Assembly (NCBI GenBank): GCA_014529385.2
Contig: CM043944.1
Location: 174,866,740 to 174,930,739 of the forward strand
Direction: 5' to 3'
Origin: Adiantum capillus-veneris
Lineage: Eukaryota; Streptophyta; Polypodiopsida; Polypodiales; Pteridaceae
DNA length: 64,000 bases
The notes beneath the pieces are model-generated. The model was not told where the DNA came from, ran no database searches, and saw only the letters and a list, made by a program, of their open reading frames with translations. Made by a program: the position numbers and the translations under genes. Below, piece by piece: positions 1-11,203 of this stretch. Numbering within the stretch: position 1 is the stretch's first letter; each line of letters starts with the position of its first letter.

Positions 1-287
1 TGAATTCACCAAACCGTATTGCACAAATGGAAGGACGAAGATTTGAACGTCGAATCACGCATTTGATACACCAAACCTCAATTTATTGATGATGAAGGAG
101 CATATACAATAGTGGTTTTGAGATTTGTGGAACTCATGCTCTCTCACTTGCAATGTGTAGCTTGAAAGCTTCTCTCACACCAAGAGTGAAGCTCACAAGT
201 GGTTGCTACACCTAAGTCTCTCCTCACGCATAGAGTGTTGGGGTGCTATGTGAGATATTGGAGGTTGTTTTACAAGAAGGAGAGGGT

Positions 288-299
288 CCTATTTATAGG
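288..299 (-). promoter_or_regulatory. TATA-box-like element of a possible LTR relic
   Basis: On the minus strand this reads CCTATAAATAGG, followed by ACCCTC. Almost the same block, GGGTCCTAyTTATAG on the plus strand, recurs at 10366-10380 just upstream of the minus-strand gag relic. I infer that both are LTR promoter regions of related elements. No LTR ends, primer site or duplication were found here, so this is weak. Confidence 0.25.
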
Positions 300-466
300 T
301 TGAAGACCCTCATTAAGATTATTGGAAATCCTAATTTACAAGCTAACAATCAGGATTATGATTTTTTTGAATATCAAAACATTGCGGGCCTTCTTTGTCT
401 GCTTGAGTCATGGGTGTGGGCTCAAAAGAGAGCATTATTGATGGTAGATAAGGTGAAAGTAAGTAA

Positions 467-468
<2 letters not shown>

Positions 469-510
<42 letters not shown>
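469..510. repeat. (AG)n microsatellite
   Basis: About 21 uninterrupted AG dinucleotides. Frames through it only encode alternating Arg-Glu and are not genes. Confidence 0.97.
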
Positions 511-512
<2 letters not shown>

Positions 513-1039
513 ACTATACACATGTCTTGAGGTGAGGTGTCTTTTATGGTTAGGTCAATGGCTATTTTGTGTTAGTATGTTAGTGGTTAGTGTTAGTAAT
601 CACTAGAAAGTTAAGGATATATTTACAATGGGTAGAATGGGGTGGATGGTTGAATGAAGTGAGGAAATCCTTGTGATAGTGAAGCTTGAAGAAGTTTTTG
701 ACTTACTTGTGTAGGTTATCAAAATGACTATCGATCTTCTTCTTCGTCTTCTCTTCTTTACGCCACCGCCGCCAAGGTTGATTATCGTGATGAAAATGGT
801 AATTCCGTTGATGAGATATCTTGATTTGCAGAGGTTAAGCATGGTACACATGCTGAATGTATGTATATATATAAGGAGTAAGATGGAATTGTACTTTGGA
901 AATAATAGAGAGAGGCATAGAGATGGTGTATATACATGGAGAGCTCATATGAGAGCTATGGAAGTAAGAGGGGAGTTTAATGGTGAAGAAGGTGAGAGAA
1001 ACCATTGAAGGTGCACGTTTGAGTGAGGGATTGAGAGGG

Positions 1040-1040
<1 letters not shown>

Positions 1041-1071
<31 letters not shown>
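1041..1071. repeat. (TG)n microsatellite
   Basis: About 15 TG dinucleotides. Frames through it encode alternating Cys-Val and are spurious. Confidence 0.97.
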
Positions 1072-1075
<4 letters not shown>

Positions 1076-2128
1076 GTGTGGAAAGAGGTGAGAGAAGACT
1101 ATGGGCTACTTGTGAGAAAAGTGAGCAGACTGGGGTCCACTCAAAAAATCATAGCTCACCGGTGGTTACTCCAAAAATCATGAAAAACTTTGAGGTGATT
1201 ATTCAAAGCGTGAACTACATTTTCTCTTTTGACCACCGCTTCAAATTCGAAGTGGAGATGGATATTAAAAATCCCACCAAAAGACCTGTTTTTTCTTCAC
1301 AAAAAGTCTTCAGTGGCCCCCTCCTTTGTTGAATTTGTACAATGCATCCAAGAGTGAGCCCCTCCTTTGTCATATCATAATACAAAGCATCCAAGTTTCC
1401 CTTGACACATGCATGGAGGAGGATTATTGGTGAATAAAGAAATATATACATGGTGGGACTAGTGTATGGACTATTCATGGACTTTAGCTCAATGATCACA
1501 TGGTGTTAGAATAATGAGTAAAAATAATAATAAAAATATGGAGGAGTTATGGATATAGAAAGATATTGGAATCATATGATATGTTCCCTCTTTGAATTAT
1601 TTTGGGTGAAAGAAAAAAAGGTATGTAAGTAAATAATATAATAAACGTGACCAATGAGTAGAAATCAATTTTTTTGTTTTCACGAGGGTGAGGGTGAAAA
1701 TGTGGGGGTGATTCGTATAAAAGGAAAATATGAGGTTAGAGTATGTACACATTGGCAAAATATACTTATGGTGTAAGAGGATGAAAGAAGGCATACACGG
1801 GTTTAATAAAACACACACCTAAGTAGAAATATATAAATAAAATACGAAAATAATTATAAAAAATCCCTATATTTAGGCCATATATACAATGAAATATTTA
1901 GACACAAAGAGGCCATAATATACTTTTATTTTTTTATTTTTTCATTTTTTTGGCTCAACTAGCCCAGTGACTAGCTAATTGAGGGTTTTTAAAGAAAATA
2001 TGAGAAAAATCCCCTAACTCACACACGCCTATTTACAGTGAAATGGTAGGGATAGCCATAGCGTTTGGGTGAATTTGGTAGGGTGGAGTAACATACTATG
2101 GCAATTATGGAGAGCCGAAAAACGGCTA

Positions 2129-2415
2129 TCATCGCCACTGTCGAAAGTGGGCGCGTGATGCTCGGATGGCCAGTGGACTCATAGCTATGACCTTGGAAGC
2201 CATCTCGGAGGTCTCGAACTCGATCTGATAGTACCCCCGTCCGAGAATTTGGACATCCAAGATCTTGCCCACCTCTGGGAGAAGGCGGGCCTGGAGAAGG
2301 TCTCGCAGCTCTCCTATGCTAGGTCGGGTGCCGAGAATTTTGCAGATGACCGAAGTCGCCTACAATCGCTCTACCTCAGCGGCTAGGCTCGCTTGCTCTG
2401 TCGGCGATAGAGCAA
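2129..2415 (-). pseudogene. DUF4283-like domain relic
   Basis: Read on the minus strand, about 90 codons give a pattern typical of plant DUF4283 domains. In order these are VICKILGTRPS, then a DLLQARLLPEVG helix, ILDVQILGRGYYQIEF with the conserved aromatic Gly-Tyr-Tyr stretch, EMASKVIAMSPLAI and a final AHFRQW. DUF4283 lies at the N-terminus of many plant LINE- and retroelement-associated zinc-knuckle proteins. One in-frame stop lies near the start and two (TGA, TAG) close the frame right after the Arg-Gln-Trp-Arg end. No zinc knuckle or RT follows. I judge it a broken fragment. The domain call is from pattern memory and moderately sure. Confidence 0.45.
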
Positions 2416-2621
2416 GTCGAATGGTGGGCTCAGCGGGGTCGGGTGAGGGGGCTTCTGGCGAGTCCCTCTGTGGCAAAGCTGGAGCCTCCATCTGTGTCTA
2501 CTGCTGTGTCGTAAGAAGAGGTCGACGGGCGGACGTTGCAATCAGACGCAGGAGACACTGCCCCAAAAAATGAAGCAATGTCGAGGAGGCCGAACTGCAG
2601 TGGTTGACAGGGAGAAACCGA

Positions 2622-2642
2622 GGGGGGGGGGGGGGGGGGGGG
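2622..2642. repeat. poly-G tract
   Basis: About 21 consecutive G. Such tracts are prone to sequencing and assembly error, so the exact length should not be trusted. The glycine-rich and proline-rich frames that cross it are artefacts. Confidence 0.95.
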
Positions 2643-2693
2643 CAGCGGGTTGGGGAAGGCGGAAACGCTGGCGGCAGGAGGAGGAGGGGGTGT

Positions 2694-2729
<36 letters not shown>
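2694..2729. repeat. poly-G tract, 36 bp
   Basis: About 36 consecutive G, followed by G-rich DNA up to the left LTR of Copia1. It could form G-quadruplexes on the plus strand. Length is uncertain for technical reasons. Confidence 0.95.
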
Positions 2730-2803
2730 CGGCAGAGGGCAGGCAGCGGGCGGGCTGGCGGGGGGCGGCGCAGGTTGATAGGCAGCGCGGCGGTGGGCAA
2801 CGG

Positions 2804-2994
2804 TGTTGGGGTATAAAGCCCAATGTGGTCGCCCAGGTAAGTGAGCGGGCCGCCAGGTATGTACACATATTCTTTTGTAAAATCTAATAAGAACTCACTA
2901 TGCTCTACACATTACAGTAGAGCGAGTTCACCATATCGTCGTGCTCTTCTTCTCGCACTCTCTCTCGCGTCGCACTTCCGCTCGTACTCATTCA
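2804..2994 (+). repeat. Copia1 5' LTR
   Basis: The 191 bp run from TGTTGGGGTATAAAGCC to CTCATTCA. A TATAAA lies only about 8 bp inside the LTR, so the U3 must be very short or the true promoter lies further in. Confidence 0.93.
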
Positions 2995-2996
2995 AC

Positions 2997-3008
2997 TGGT
3001 ATCAGAGC
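2997..3008 (+). other. Copia1 primer-binding site
   Basis: TGGTATCAGAGC, two bases after the LTR, is complementary to the 3' end of initiator tRNA-Met. It is the standard minus-strand primer site of plant Copia elements. Confidence 0.95.
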
Positions 3009-3476
3009 TCAGATCGAGGCTCGGGGCAGCACTGCAAGAGGCTAGAGTCACCAACTCAGATTGGAGTGAAATTCGATAAGCGAAGACACGACCCCAAATC
3101 TCGTGGGCAACCTTGAAGGGCTTTGTGTTGTCAGAATTTCATTCTGAGGTCATCTCGGCCACCGTTCGGCTTCGACAAAGGTCTGCGCAGGCCATTTTCG
3201 ACTACGTGGTCTCGGCGGGTGCAGATCCGACTCTGCAAATTTGGGGTTTTCGGCCTACGACTGTAGGTGCTGAGGATATCGACACTCCCAGAGTGTTGAT
3301 TTGTGGCTGTCTACACATCGAAGGACGGCTCACAATTCTTGGAGGCGTGTCACATACAACACGGACTGTAGGCGACATCCACTAGTTCATCAGGTTGATA
3401 TTGGTTCAGAGGTCAATTTACAGGGGAAACTCTGCCGAATTTTTCCCAGGAAAGTAAACTACTGTGAAGCGTAGCT

Positions 3477-6400
3477 ATGGCTGGATCATAGGACACTTAT
3501 CTTTACAATATCAAGAAGCTGGATGGAACCAATTTCCCATTGTGGAAGCAGCAGATTTGGCACGTGTTGGTACAAAAGAAGTAGATAAAACCTATAAAGC
3601 TCAAGGGGATAAAACCAGAAGATATGGACGAAGATGAATGGAGCGAAATGGATGAATTGGCACTTTCTACCATTATGCTGACTTTGGCAGAAAGCGTTTA
3701 CTTCAATGTAGCCGACGAGATGTCGGCTTATCAAGCATGGTGAAAGCTGAGTGATCTTTATGAGAAGCAGAGTGCAGCTTCACAGGTATACTGGCTTAAG
3801 AAGCTTGTTGACTTGAAGATGAAAGAAGGGACACCTATGTCCAATCATCTGAATGAATTCAACACAATCTATAGTCAGTTGTCAGCTCAAGGTGTCAAGT
3901 TTGATGAACCTGTTAGAGCTATGTTCCTGTTGATCACATTGCCGGAAAGTTGGGACACTTTTCACACAGCTTTGAGTAATTCTGCACCTCCAGATGGTTT
4001 GAACATAGCAGGTGTAGAAGGAAGTCTGCTTACTGAAGAAACCAATAGGAAGACAATGGACAAAGGCAAAGGAACAGCCTTAGTTGTCAGAGGAAGGACC
4101 AAAGAAAAGTACAAAGGTGGAAAGAGGAATCAGTCTCGTAGCAAGTCCCGCAGTGCTAAAGGCAAGAGTGACATAGAATGCTACCATTGTGGAAAGAAGG
4201 GTCACATGAAAAGAGACTGCAGAGAATGGAAAGCAGAAAAAGGCAAAGAGAAAACTGAAGACCATGGTGAGAAGAACAAGTCCTCAGTGAAGATTCAAGA
4301 AATAAATGTGACAAACACTGTTGCAGAGGATGATAGTCTAGTGTCAGGAGACATCTACTTCTTGAAGAATACAATGGACTCAGCTCTTCTTACAGCATCT
4401 GATGGAAATGCACTGAGTGACTGGATTATAGACTCAGGGGCATCACTTCATGTGTCTCCAAACAAGGAGTGGTTTACTTCTTATGTGACCACTAAAGATC
4501 ATGTTCGGCTAGGCAATGGGCAGACATGTGAGATCTTAGGTGTTGGAGATGTTCAATTGAAGTTTCAGAATGGCTCTTCTTTCACGCTGAAGAATGTGAG
4601 ACATGTTCCCACAATTACAAAGAGCTTGATCAGCACAGGTTTACTTGATGATGCTGGCTACATCACCACTTTTGGACAGAACATGTGGAAGATATCCAAG
4701 GGTTCTATGACAGTAGCACATGGAGTAAAGTCTGGAGGACTTTACATGATTTATGTATCAAATGTCTCTAAAAATGTAATCAATGTAACCGAGCAGCCGA
4801 ACGTTTCTTTGTGGCATTGCCGGTTAGGACATATGTCCAAGAAGGGAATGGAAATCTTGTCTCGTTCTGGTTATTTACCTGGCTTTTCATTTAATGATTT
4901 TGAATTCTGTGAACATTGTCTGTATGGTAAGCAAACACAGTAGCCACATAAGCATAGAAGCAGTAGAAGAGATACACAGTTGGCACTTGTTCATAGTGAT
5001 TTGTGTGGACCTATGCCTAACCTATCTCTAGGGGGAGCTTCTTACTTTATGACATTTATAGATGGTTACTCGAGGAAAGTATGGGTTTACTTTCTCAAGC
5101 ACAAGGATGAAGCATTTAGTGTTTTCAAAACGTTTGTGACACTTGTGGAGAATCAGAGTGGCAAGAAGCTTAAATGCTTACGCACTGACAATGGTGGAGA
5201 GTATGTTTCAAAGGCCTTTCAGGACTTTTGTGAGTCAAAAGGTATAAAACGTGAACTTATTGCTCCTTACAATCCTCCTCAAAATGGTGTTGCTGAGAGG
5301 ATGAATAGGACTATACAAGAGAAGGTCAGAAGTATGTTGTCTAATGCACAACTGCCAAATGGGTTTTGGGCTGAAGCTGTATCAACAGCTGTTCATCTTG
5401 TAAATAGATCTCCTAGCAAGGTTTTGCAGAAGGATTCAGTGCCAGAGATGGTATGGTCAGACAAAATGCCCTCATACAAGCATCTCAGAGTCTTTGGCTG
5501 TGAGGCATATACTCACGTTCCAAAAGAATTTAGGAACAAACTTGAGCCAAAGAGTAGAAAGTGCATCTTTCTAAGCTATGGTAATTCTAGTGAGATGGGG
5601 TACAGACTTTGGGATCCCGAATCCAGAAAGGTTGTCCACAACAATGATGTTCACTTTAATGAATCCAAATATCATTTTAAACCATAGAGGGTTGAGGAGA
5701 TTAGAAGAGTTGTCTTCCAAGAAGATGGACCTGCACGTGCAAGACAAAATGTCAGGGCTCAAGAGGAGCAAGGATAGGATAGATTGGAACCACAGGTTGT
5801 GGCTGAGCCTGAGCAACCTATTGTGCGTAGATCTGGACGTGTCACGCGACCTCCTGATAGGTTTGTTCCATCTATGAACTATGTCATGTTGACTGATTGC
5901 AATGAGCCTTTTATGTTACAAGGAAGCAGTGCAAATGAAGGACTCCGGGAATTGGCAATTGGCCATGCAGTCAGAGATGACAGCTCTGCATAAAAACCAG
6001 ACATGGAAGCTAGTTAAATTACCACAGGGCAAAAAGGCTCTACCTTGTAAATGGGTTTATAGGTATAAGATCACCGCTCATGATAGTCAGCCAAAGTACA
6101 AAGCAAGGCTTGTTGCCAAGGGCTTTAAGCAAGAACAAGGCATTGACTTTGATGAAGTCTTCTCTCCGGTGGTCAAGATGACTACATTGAGATGCTTTCT
6201 TGCATTGGTTGCCATATTAGATTTGGTGTTGCACCAAATGGATGTCAAGATACCGTTCTTGCATGGTGATTTAGATGTGGAAATTTACATGCAGCATCCA
6301 GAAGGGTTTGTTGAGAAAGGCAAGGAAGATTGGGTATGCCAGTTGTTAAAGAGTCTTTATGGCTTAAAACAATCACCGAGGGCATGGTACCATAAATTCC

Positions 6401-7458
6401 ACAAGTTTATGCTTTCTCAAGGCTACAAACGTAGTGAGTTCGATCACTGTCTATATACAAAGAAGGCTAAGGATGGTAGTTGGTTGATCCTTATTTTGTA
6501 TGTGGATGACATGTTGATTGCTGGCAAGCACTTGGAAGAAATTTCAGCTTTGAAGTCAAAGATGGAAAAATCGTTTGACATGAAAGACATGGGTGAGGCA
6601 AGTCATATACTTGGTATGCGCATTGAGAGAGACAGATCAAAGAAGTTGATTTGGTTATCTCAAACAGAGTATATTGACAAGGTTTTGCAACGTTTCAATA
6701 TGGAGAAGGGAAAGGCACTGAGTGTTCCATTGCCACCATATGTGAAACTTAGCAAACAAGATTGTCCTGTGTCTGAGGAAGAACGGGCTGAAATGGATAA
6801 GATTCCATATGCGTCTGCAGTGGGTAGTTTGATGTATGCAATGATTGCTACTCACCCAGACATTGCATTTGCAGTGGGAGTAGTAAGTCGATACATGTCA
6901 AACCCAGGCAAGAAACATTGGGAGGCAGTGAAAGGAATATTGAGATACCTGAAAGCTACAAAGAGTATGCGTATATGCTATGGGAGTCAGGAGCTAAGTG
7001 TAAAGGGTTTTACAGACTCAGATTATGCAGGTGGCTTAGAAAACCGAAGGTCTACGTCAGGGTATGTCTTTACATTGGCTGGTGGAGCAGTATCATGGCG
7101 TTCTAGATTACAAGATTGTGTTACTCAGTCTACTACAGAGGCTGAATATGTTGTAGCATCAGAGGCATGCAAAGAATCAATTTGGCTTAATCGACTAGTA
7201 ACAGATTTGGGAATCAAAGAAGAGATGCTTGTGTTATATTGTGATAGTCAAAGTGCTATACAATTGGCTCGCAATCCAGTTTATCACTCAAAGACAAAGC
7301 ATGCGGATGTGAAGTATCATTTCATCAGGGAAATGCTCGAGGATAAGCAACTTCAGCTTGTCAAAGTTCACACCACAGAAAATCCTACTGATCTACTTAC
7401 AAAAGGACTTCCCTCAGAGAGCTTTGCGCATTTTCACAAGCAGTTAGGTGTAGGGTAG
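3477..7458 (+). pseudogene. Copia1 Gag-Pol polyprotein, broken
   Basis: The frame starts at ATG 3477. In order it contains a UBN2-type Gag (about 3477-4170), a zinc knuckle CYHCGKKGHMKRDC near 4180, a protease with WIIDSGAS near 4423, and a GAG pre-integrase with the HCRLGHMS segment. The integrase core follows with all three acidic residues visible (HSDLCGPM, RTDNGGEY, NGVAER; the last two 35 residues apart). An RT has YVDDM near 6499 and an RNase H has STTEAEY and YCDSQSAIQL. Stops interrupt the frame at 3489 (TAG), 3582 (TAG), 3741 (TGA), 4941 (TAG), 5685 (TAG) and 5775 (TAG). A 1-nt insertion near 5905-5912 shifts RT into another frame, which stays open to 7458. Integrase and RT-RNase H are intact in themselves. 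Confidence 0.9.
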
Positions 7459-7536
7459 TACATCACTTCTCTACATCTCTTGTATATTAGCTTGTATAGT
7501 AGCTTATCTCACATTTAAAGTACCACATTGGACTTT

Positions 7537-7546
7537 AAGTGGGAGG
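7537..7546 (+). other. Copia1 polypurine tract
   Basis: AAGTGGGAGG lies just before the 3' LTR and would prime plus-strand synthesis. The same tract with the same spacing is present in Copia2 at about 20243-20252. Confidence 0.75.
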
Positions 7547-7547
7547 T

Positions 7548-7738
7548 TGTTGGGGTATAAAGCCCAATGTGGTCGCCCAGGTAAGTGGGCGGGCCGCCAG
7601 GTATGTACACATATTCTTTTGTAAAATCTAATAAGAACTCACTATGCTCTACACATTACAGTAGAGCGAGTTCACCATATCGTCGTGCTCTTCTTCTCGC
7701 ACTCTCTCTCGCGTCGCACTTCCGCTCGTACTCCTTCA
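7548..7738 (+). repeat. Copia1 3' LTR
   Basis: The 191 bp are almost identical to the 5' LTR. They end CTCCTTCA and are followed by AGCGG, the probable, mutated target-site duplication. Confidence 0.93.
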
Positions 7739-7756
7739 AGCGGGGCAGGGGGGGAG

Positions 7757-7860
7757 GCAGTAGCGAGCTCGCGTTTTTCTCTTTAGTCCCAGGCGTGTGA
7801 AGCTAGGCATGCGCAGGTGGAGCAGCAGTAGCGAGCTCGCGTTTTTCTCTTTAGTCCCAG
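7757..7860. repeat. 36-bp direct repeat pair
   Basis: A block beginning GCAGTAGCGAGCTCGCG and ending TTTAGTCCCAG occurs at 7757-7792 and again at 7825-7860, apparently without change (period 68 bp). It contains the palindrome GCGAGCTCGC. It lies between Copia1 and the 3' end of the minus-strand gag relic. Function unknown. Confidence 0.85.
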
Positions 7861-7863
7861 TTT

Positions 7864-10051
7864 CTAAATTCTTTCACAGATCTTAACATGAATCTCTTCT
7901 TTCTCTTTATCAGAGTTATTATCTAAACTTGAGGAATCGGGACTATCTTCACAGTGCCAATCCTTTGTTATGGTATCTGCTTTGCCCACCTCATTGTTTC
8001 CCATTGCAGTTAGGTCTGATTTAACGTTTCCTAGATCTTCCACCAGTCCCTGGACTGCAGCTAACATAGTCTCCAAAATTCCATATCCCGACTGATCTGG
8101 TTGTTTGTTTTGGGAAGACTGGGCTGGTATCTTCTGAATCACTCAGGCATCATAACTTTCTTGCTGCTCAGGAAGCTTCTTGGCTAGATCTCCAATGATC
8201 TTAGCTGTCAGTTCTCTCTGCTCCTGCCATTCATCAACTACCTTCTCCTTGCCCTTTGCCTTCCGTACCTCTCTCTAATGAGCCCATTTGCTAGTTTCAG
8301 ATCTGACTGGTTTTACCGGCTCCTCTGGGATTTCCTCAATGACTACACCCTTACTACGTGTAACTGCTCGTACTAGAACTGGCTATGGGGCTTTCGCCTC
8401 ACTAGCCGCAGTACTGGGTGCCTCTCGACACTGAGCCGCAAAGTGCCCATACTTGCCACAAATATAGCAATTAAGGCTTTGATTTTGAAAATTACCACGA
8501 TCACGACCTCGGCCAGTACCTTCCTGGTATCTGCCTCGCCTAGTACCAGTGCCACTGGTACTTGATTTTTCCTCTTGGAGTACGCTAGTTGTCTCTGCTT
8601 TAGCTGGTTCAATATTGGTAAATGCCACTAGAGACAAATCTTTTCTCGTCTTGAAGTGATGAATGCGAATGCCACAATTGTTCCATAAATGACCATATGC
8701 TTTGCAATAGGTACACTGTGGACATTCATTGGAAACGTGATCTTTAGATTTTCACCTTGAGCAGTAGGTTTCCATTCTCCTAACTGGTTGTCTAGTATGG
8801 CCGATTTCAGCAATTTGTCGGGCCATTTCATCAATCTTTGTGGACCAAGACCCCTTCCTAGCCTTGTCCTTGCTCTTTTCATCTGAGCTACTGTCAGAGC
8901 TGTTGGAGGTCTCACTAGAATCAGAATGCTCAGTGGAAGAACTGCTACTGTTTGACCTTCTCTTCTTGTGACTTCTCTCCTTCTTAACTTGTTGTTCAAG
9001 CTTCAAAGCTCGTTGCACCAAATCATTAAATTTCTTTGTTGGTGGGGACACCTCCTGTTCTCTGAGCTTCTTACTGTGGAACCCATTTAGAAACCATGCG
9101 CGTAGCCTCTTTTCTGATGGTGGCTCCTGGAACTGCCTCGTTAACTCCTTGATCTTAACTTCTCACTGACAATTTCCCTTGTCTAATCTTATCTAGCTCA
9201 CAAAGGATGTCCTCATCACCTCTGTTTTCTGAATACTCCAATATGAAAGCCTTGAGCAGTTTGTTGTGTGATCTAAGTTGGCAGGTTGGGTAATGGTAAT
9301 ACCATTTCCTTGCTACATCTTTCAACGTATGAGGAAAATATTATCCCCAATCATCCTCATCAATATTCTTCAACTCAGCATACTGCTCAAAAGCTTGAAT
9401 ATGAACATCTGGATGATCTTTCTTTTCTCCTTTGAACACTGGGAAAGAGATTTTCAATGAAGAAGTAAAATCATGCCGGTCAGCATTGTTTCTGCCTCTT
9501 CTGACCTTGGGAGTCTGACTACGTCTTGAGGATTTCTGGTAATGGTCTGTATCAGAATCCCATTCAACTTCTTCTTCAGTTTCCGTCTTTGTCTCTTCTC
9601 TAGATTTTCTATTGGAGCTGTGACGACTGTCCTTGCTGCCCTTCGCCCCATCATCCCTGTGTGAGGACCGAGAACTCCTGGTTTTGTGCTCTTCCTGCTC
9701 AGCCCTTCTCCTCTTGGAATGAGTGGAGTGTTGATTGTGCTCCTCCTGAATCTCATCAGCATGATTGTGGTCCACCTGAGCCTCAGTCCCAGTCTCCGGG
9801 TCCTTCTTAGGATCAGACTCTCTTTCTGATTCCTCAGGAATAGGGTCGACGCCATTGGAATCGATGCCTAACCGGGTTGACAGCTTGTGACCACGACTGG
9901 CTTTGGGTGCCATGTGTGTAGCTGAAAATTCTAACTGGGAGATAAGAGTATTTGGTTGAAGAGCGAACAACTCTAACCACCGTGATCGCCAAAATGGAAT
10001 TGGAGCTGGTCTCTTCAGACAGCTGATTCGAGTGTTAGAATTTAGAGCCAC
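7864..10051 (-). pseudogene. Retroelement Gag relic with three zinc knuckles, no pol
   Basis: Read right to left, this is one long Gag-like frame. It has an acidic and Ser/Arg-rich head (the likely real start is the Met near 9912), then a retrotransposon Gag core (LKDVARKWYYHYP near 9300, LRAWFLNGF near 9100, LVQRALKLEQQ near 9000). Three CCHC knuckles follow: a first whose second Cys became TGA (near 8745), then CTYCKAYGHLWNNC near 8690 and CYICGKYGHFAAQC near 8450. A hydrophilic tail runs to a stop at 7864. A frameshift lies near 9165, a TAA near 9340, and TAG/TGA stops occur in the tail (8143-8400). The frame stays readable otherwise. No protease, RT or integrase follows, so this is a truncated or gag-only element, Ty3/Gypsy-like by its Gag core. 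Confidence 0.75.
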
Positions 10052-10460
10052 TGGTTATGTCGTCAATTCAATTAGTGAGACTAGAACAGAGAACTGACTG
10101 GACTAAAATAGATAGCTGAACTGGAATGTTATACTAAAATGAGAGACATAGTGAAAGACTGGAAAAAGTATTTACAAGCTCAGATTAATAGCTCAAGGAC
10201 AACCAGTACAATGTATAATGGGTTCAAGCCCAAATGAATACAAAAGCAATGATTACAGAGTGAAGCTAGAGGCGAAGAGCTTGTAGACCGAAGTGCTTAG
10301 AAAGCTAAAGCCAAGAGACAAGCAGCTAAGAAGCCAAGAAGCTCAGAAACCACTTACAATGTAGCGGGTCCTACTTATAGATCCTAGGAGTTACTACAAT
10401 AACTGCCTACGGTAATTACTATTCCCGCTAAGCTTCTAAGGGGAAATTCCCCCCTGTTGA
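10052..10460 (-). other. probable leader/LTR remnant of the gag relic
   Basis: This non-coding sequence lies upstream of the minus-strand Gag. The minus strand carries a TATA-like CTATAAGTAG at 10371-10380 in a context also found at 281-299. No tRNA-iMet primer site was found, so the LTR edge cannot be placed. Confidence 0.35.
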
Positions 10461-10735
<275 letters not shown>

Positions 10736-11140
10736 TCCATTGTCCAAACTTAAAGAACACATTCTTCTCCATGCTCTCTCTCACCCCCACCCCCCCATCG
10801 GTAGCGATGGTACTTCCCTATACATTAGAGTACTGTGGGGACTGACATATTGAAAGATATTATCTGCAGTTATGATGGTGATGTAGTAATTGAAGAAAAA
10901 AGTTAAAATGGGTCCTTTTCTTGCAATGATGAATACAAAAAGACCTTAATTGGGTATGCAAGGATACAGAGCATCTTAGCATTGGATTCATTTGGGCTTC
11001 TTCTATGCTAGCAATGTTGTTTGAGCTTCTAGTAGCCATTGTCGTCGACTACTTCAGCTTCACATATTTGGAGAAGTTGAAGATGTTTCACATCTATCCC
11101 AAGGCATGTGTGTGCGTGGATGAGTGTGTGCGCATGTGCG

Positions 11141-11142
<2 letters not shown>
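10736..11142. other. no recognisable gene
   Basis: About 400 bp between microsatellites. One plus-strand frame (11005 onward) has hydrophobic residues but no recognisable domain and runs into a GA repeat. I treat it as non-coding. Confidence 0.5.

Positions 11143-11199
<57 letters not shown>
11143..11199. repeat. (GA)n microsatellite at the 3' end of LINE1
   Basis: About 28 GA units directly abut the 3' end of the minus-strand LINE1 coding sequence (CT on that strand, after AATAAAAT). It may be the element's tail or the target sequence. Confidence 0.9.

Positions 11200-11203
<4 letters not shown>

Larger units (their letters stand above)
1..2128. other. gene-poor stretch
   Basis: I see no convincing coding region on either strand. 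The open frames are short and lack domains. The stretch is moderately AT-rich and contains a GA repeat (469-510), a TG repeat (1041-1071) and a TATA-like element near 288-299 that may mark a retroelement LTR relic. The remainder holds nothing I can name. Confidence 0.6.
2804..7738 (+). mobile_element. Ty1/Copia LTR retrotransposon 'Copia1', defective
   Basis: A complete element in structure: 191-bp LTRs (2804-2994, 7548-7738) that start TGTT and end TTCA, a tRNA-iMet primer site, a purine tract, and a Gag-protease-integrase-RT-RNaseH order that defines Copia. I count about two differences between the LTRs (2847 against 7591 and the A/C in CTCaTTCA), so insertion was recent. Flanking pentamers AACGG (2799-2803) and AGCGG (7739-7743) form an imperfect target-site duplication. 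The polyprotein has six in-frame stops and one frameshift, so this copy cannot make its own proteins. Either it moved as a defective copy helped by a relative, or the damage is very recent. Confidence 0.93.

Noticed and set aside
2498-2887. Proline-rich and glycine-rich frames around the poly-G tracts
   Set aside because: They follow from base composition and homopolymers and have no domain.
3477-5993. Idea that the repeated TAG stops in Copia1 are read through or recoded
   Set aside because: The stops sit at different places in Gag, pre-integrase and linker. Copia2 lacks most of them and a frameshift is also present, so simple decay explains them. RNA editing known from fern organelles does not act on nuclear transcripts.
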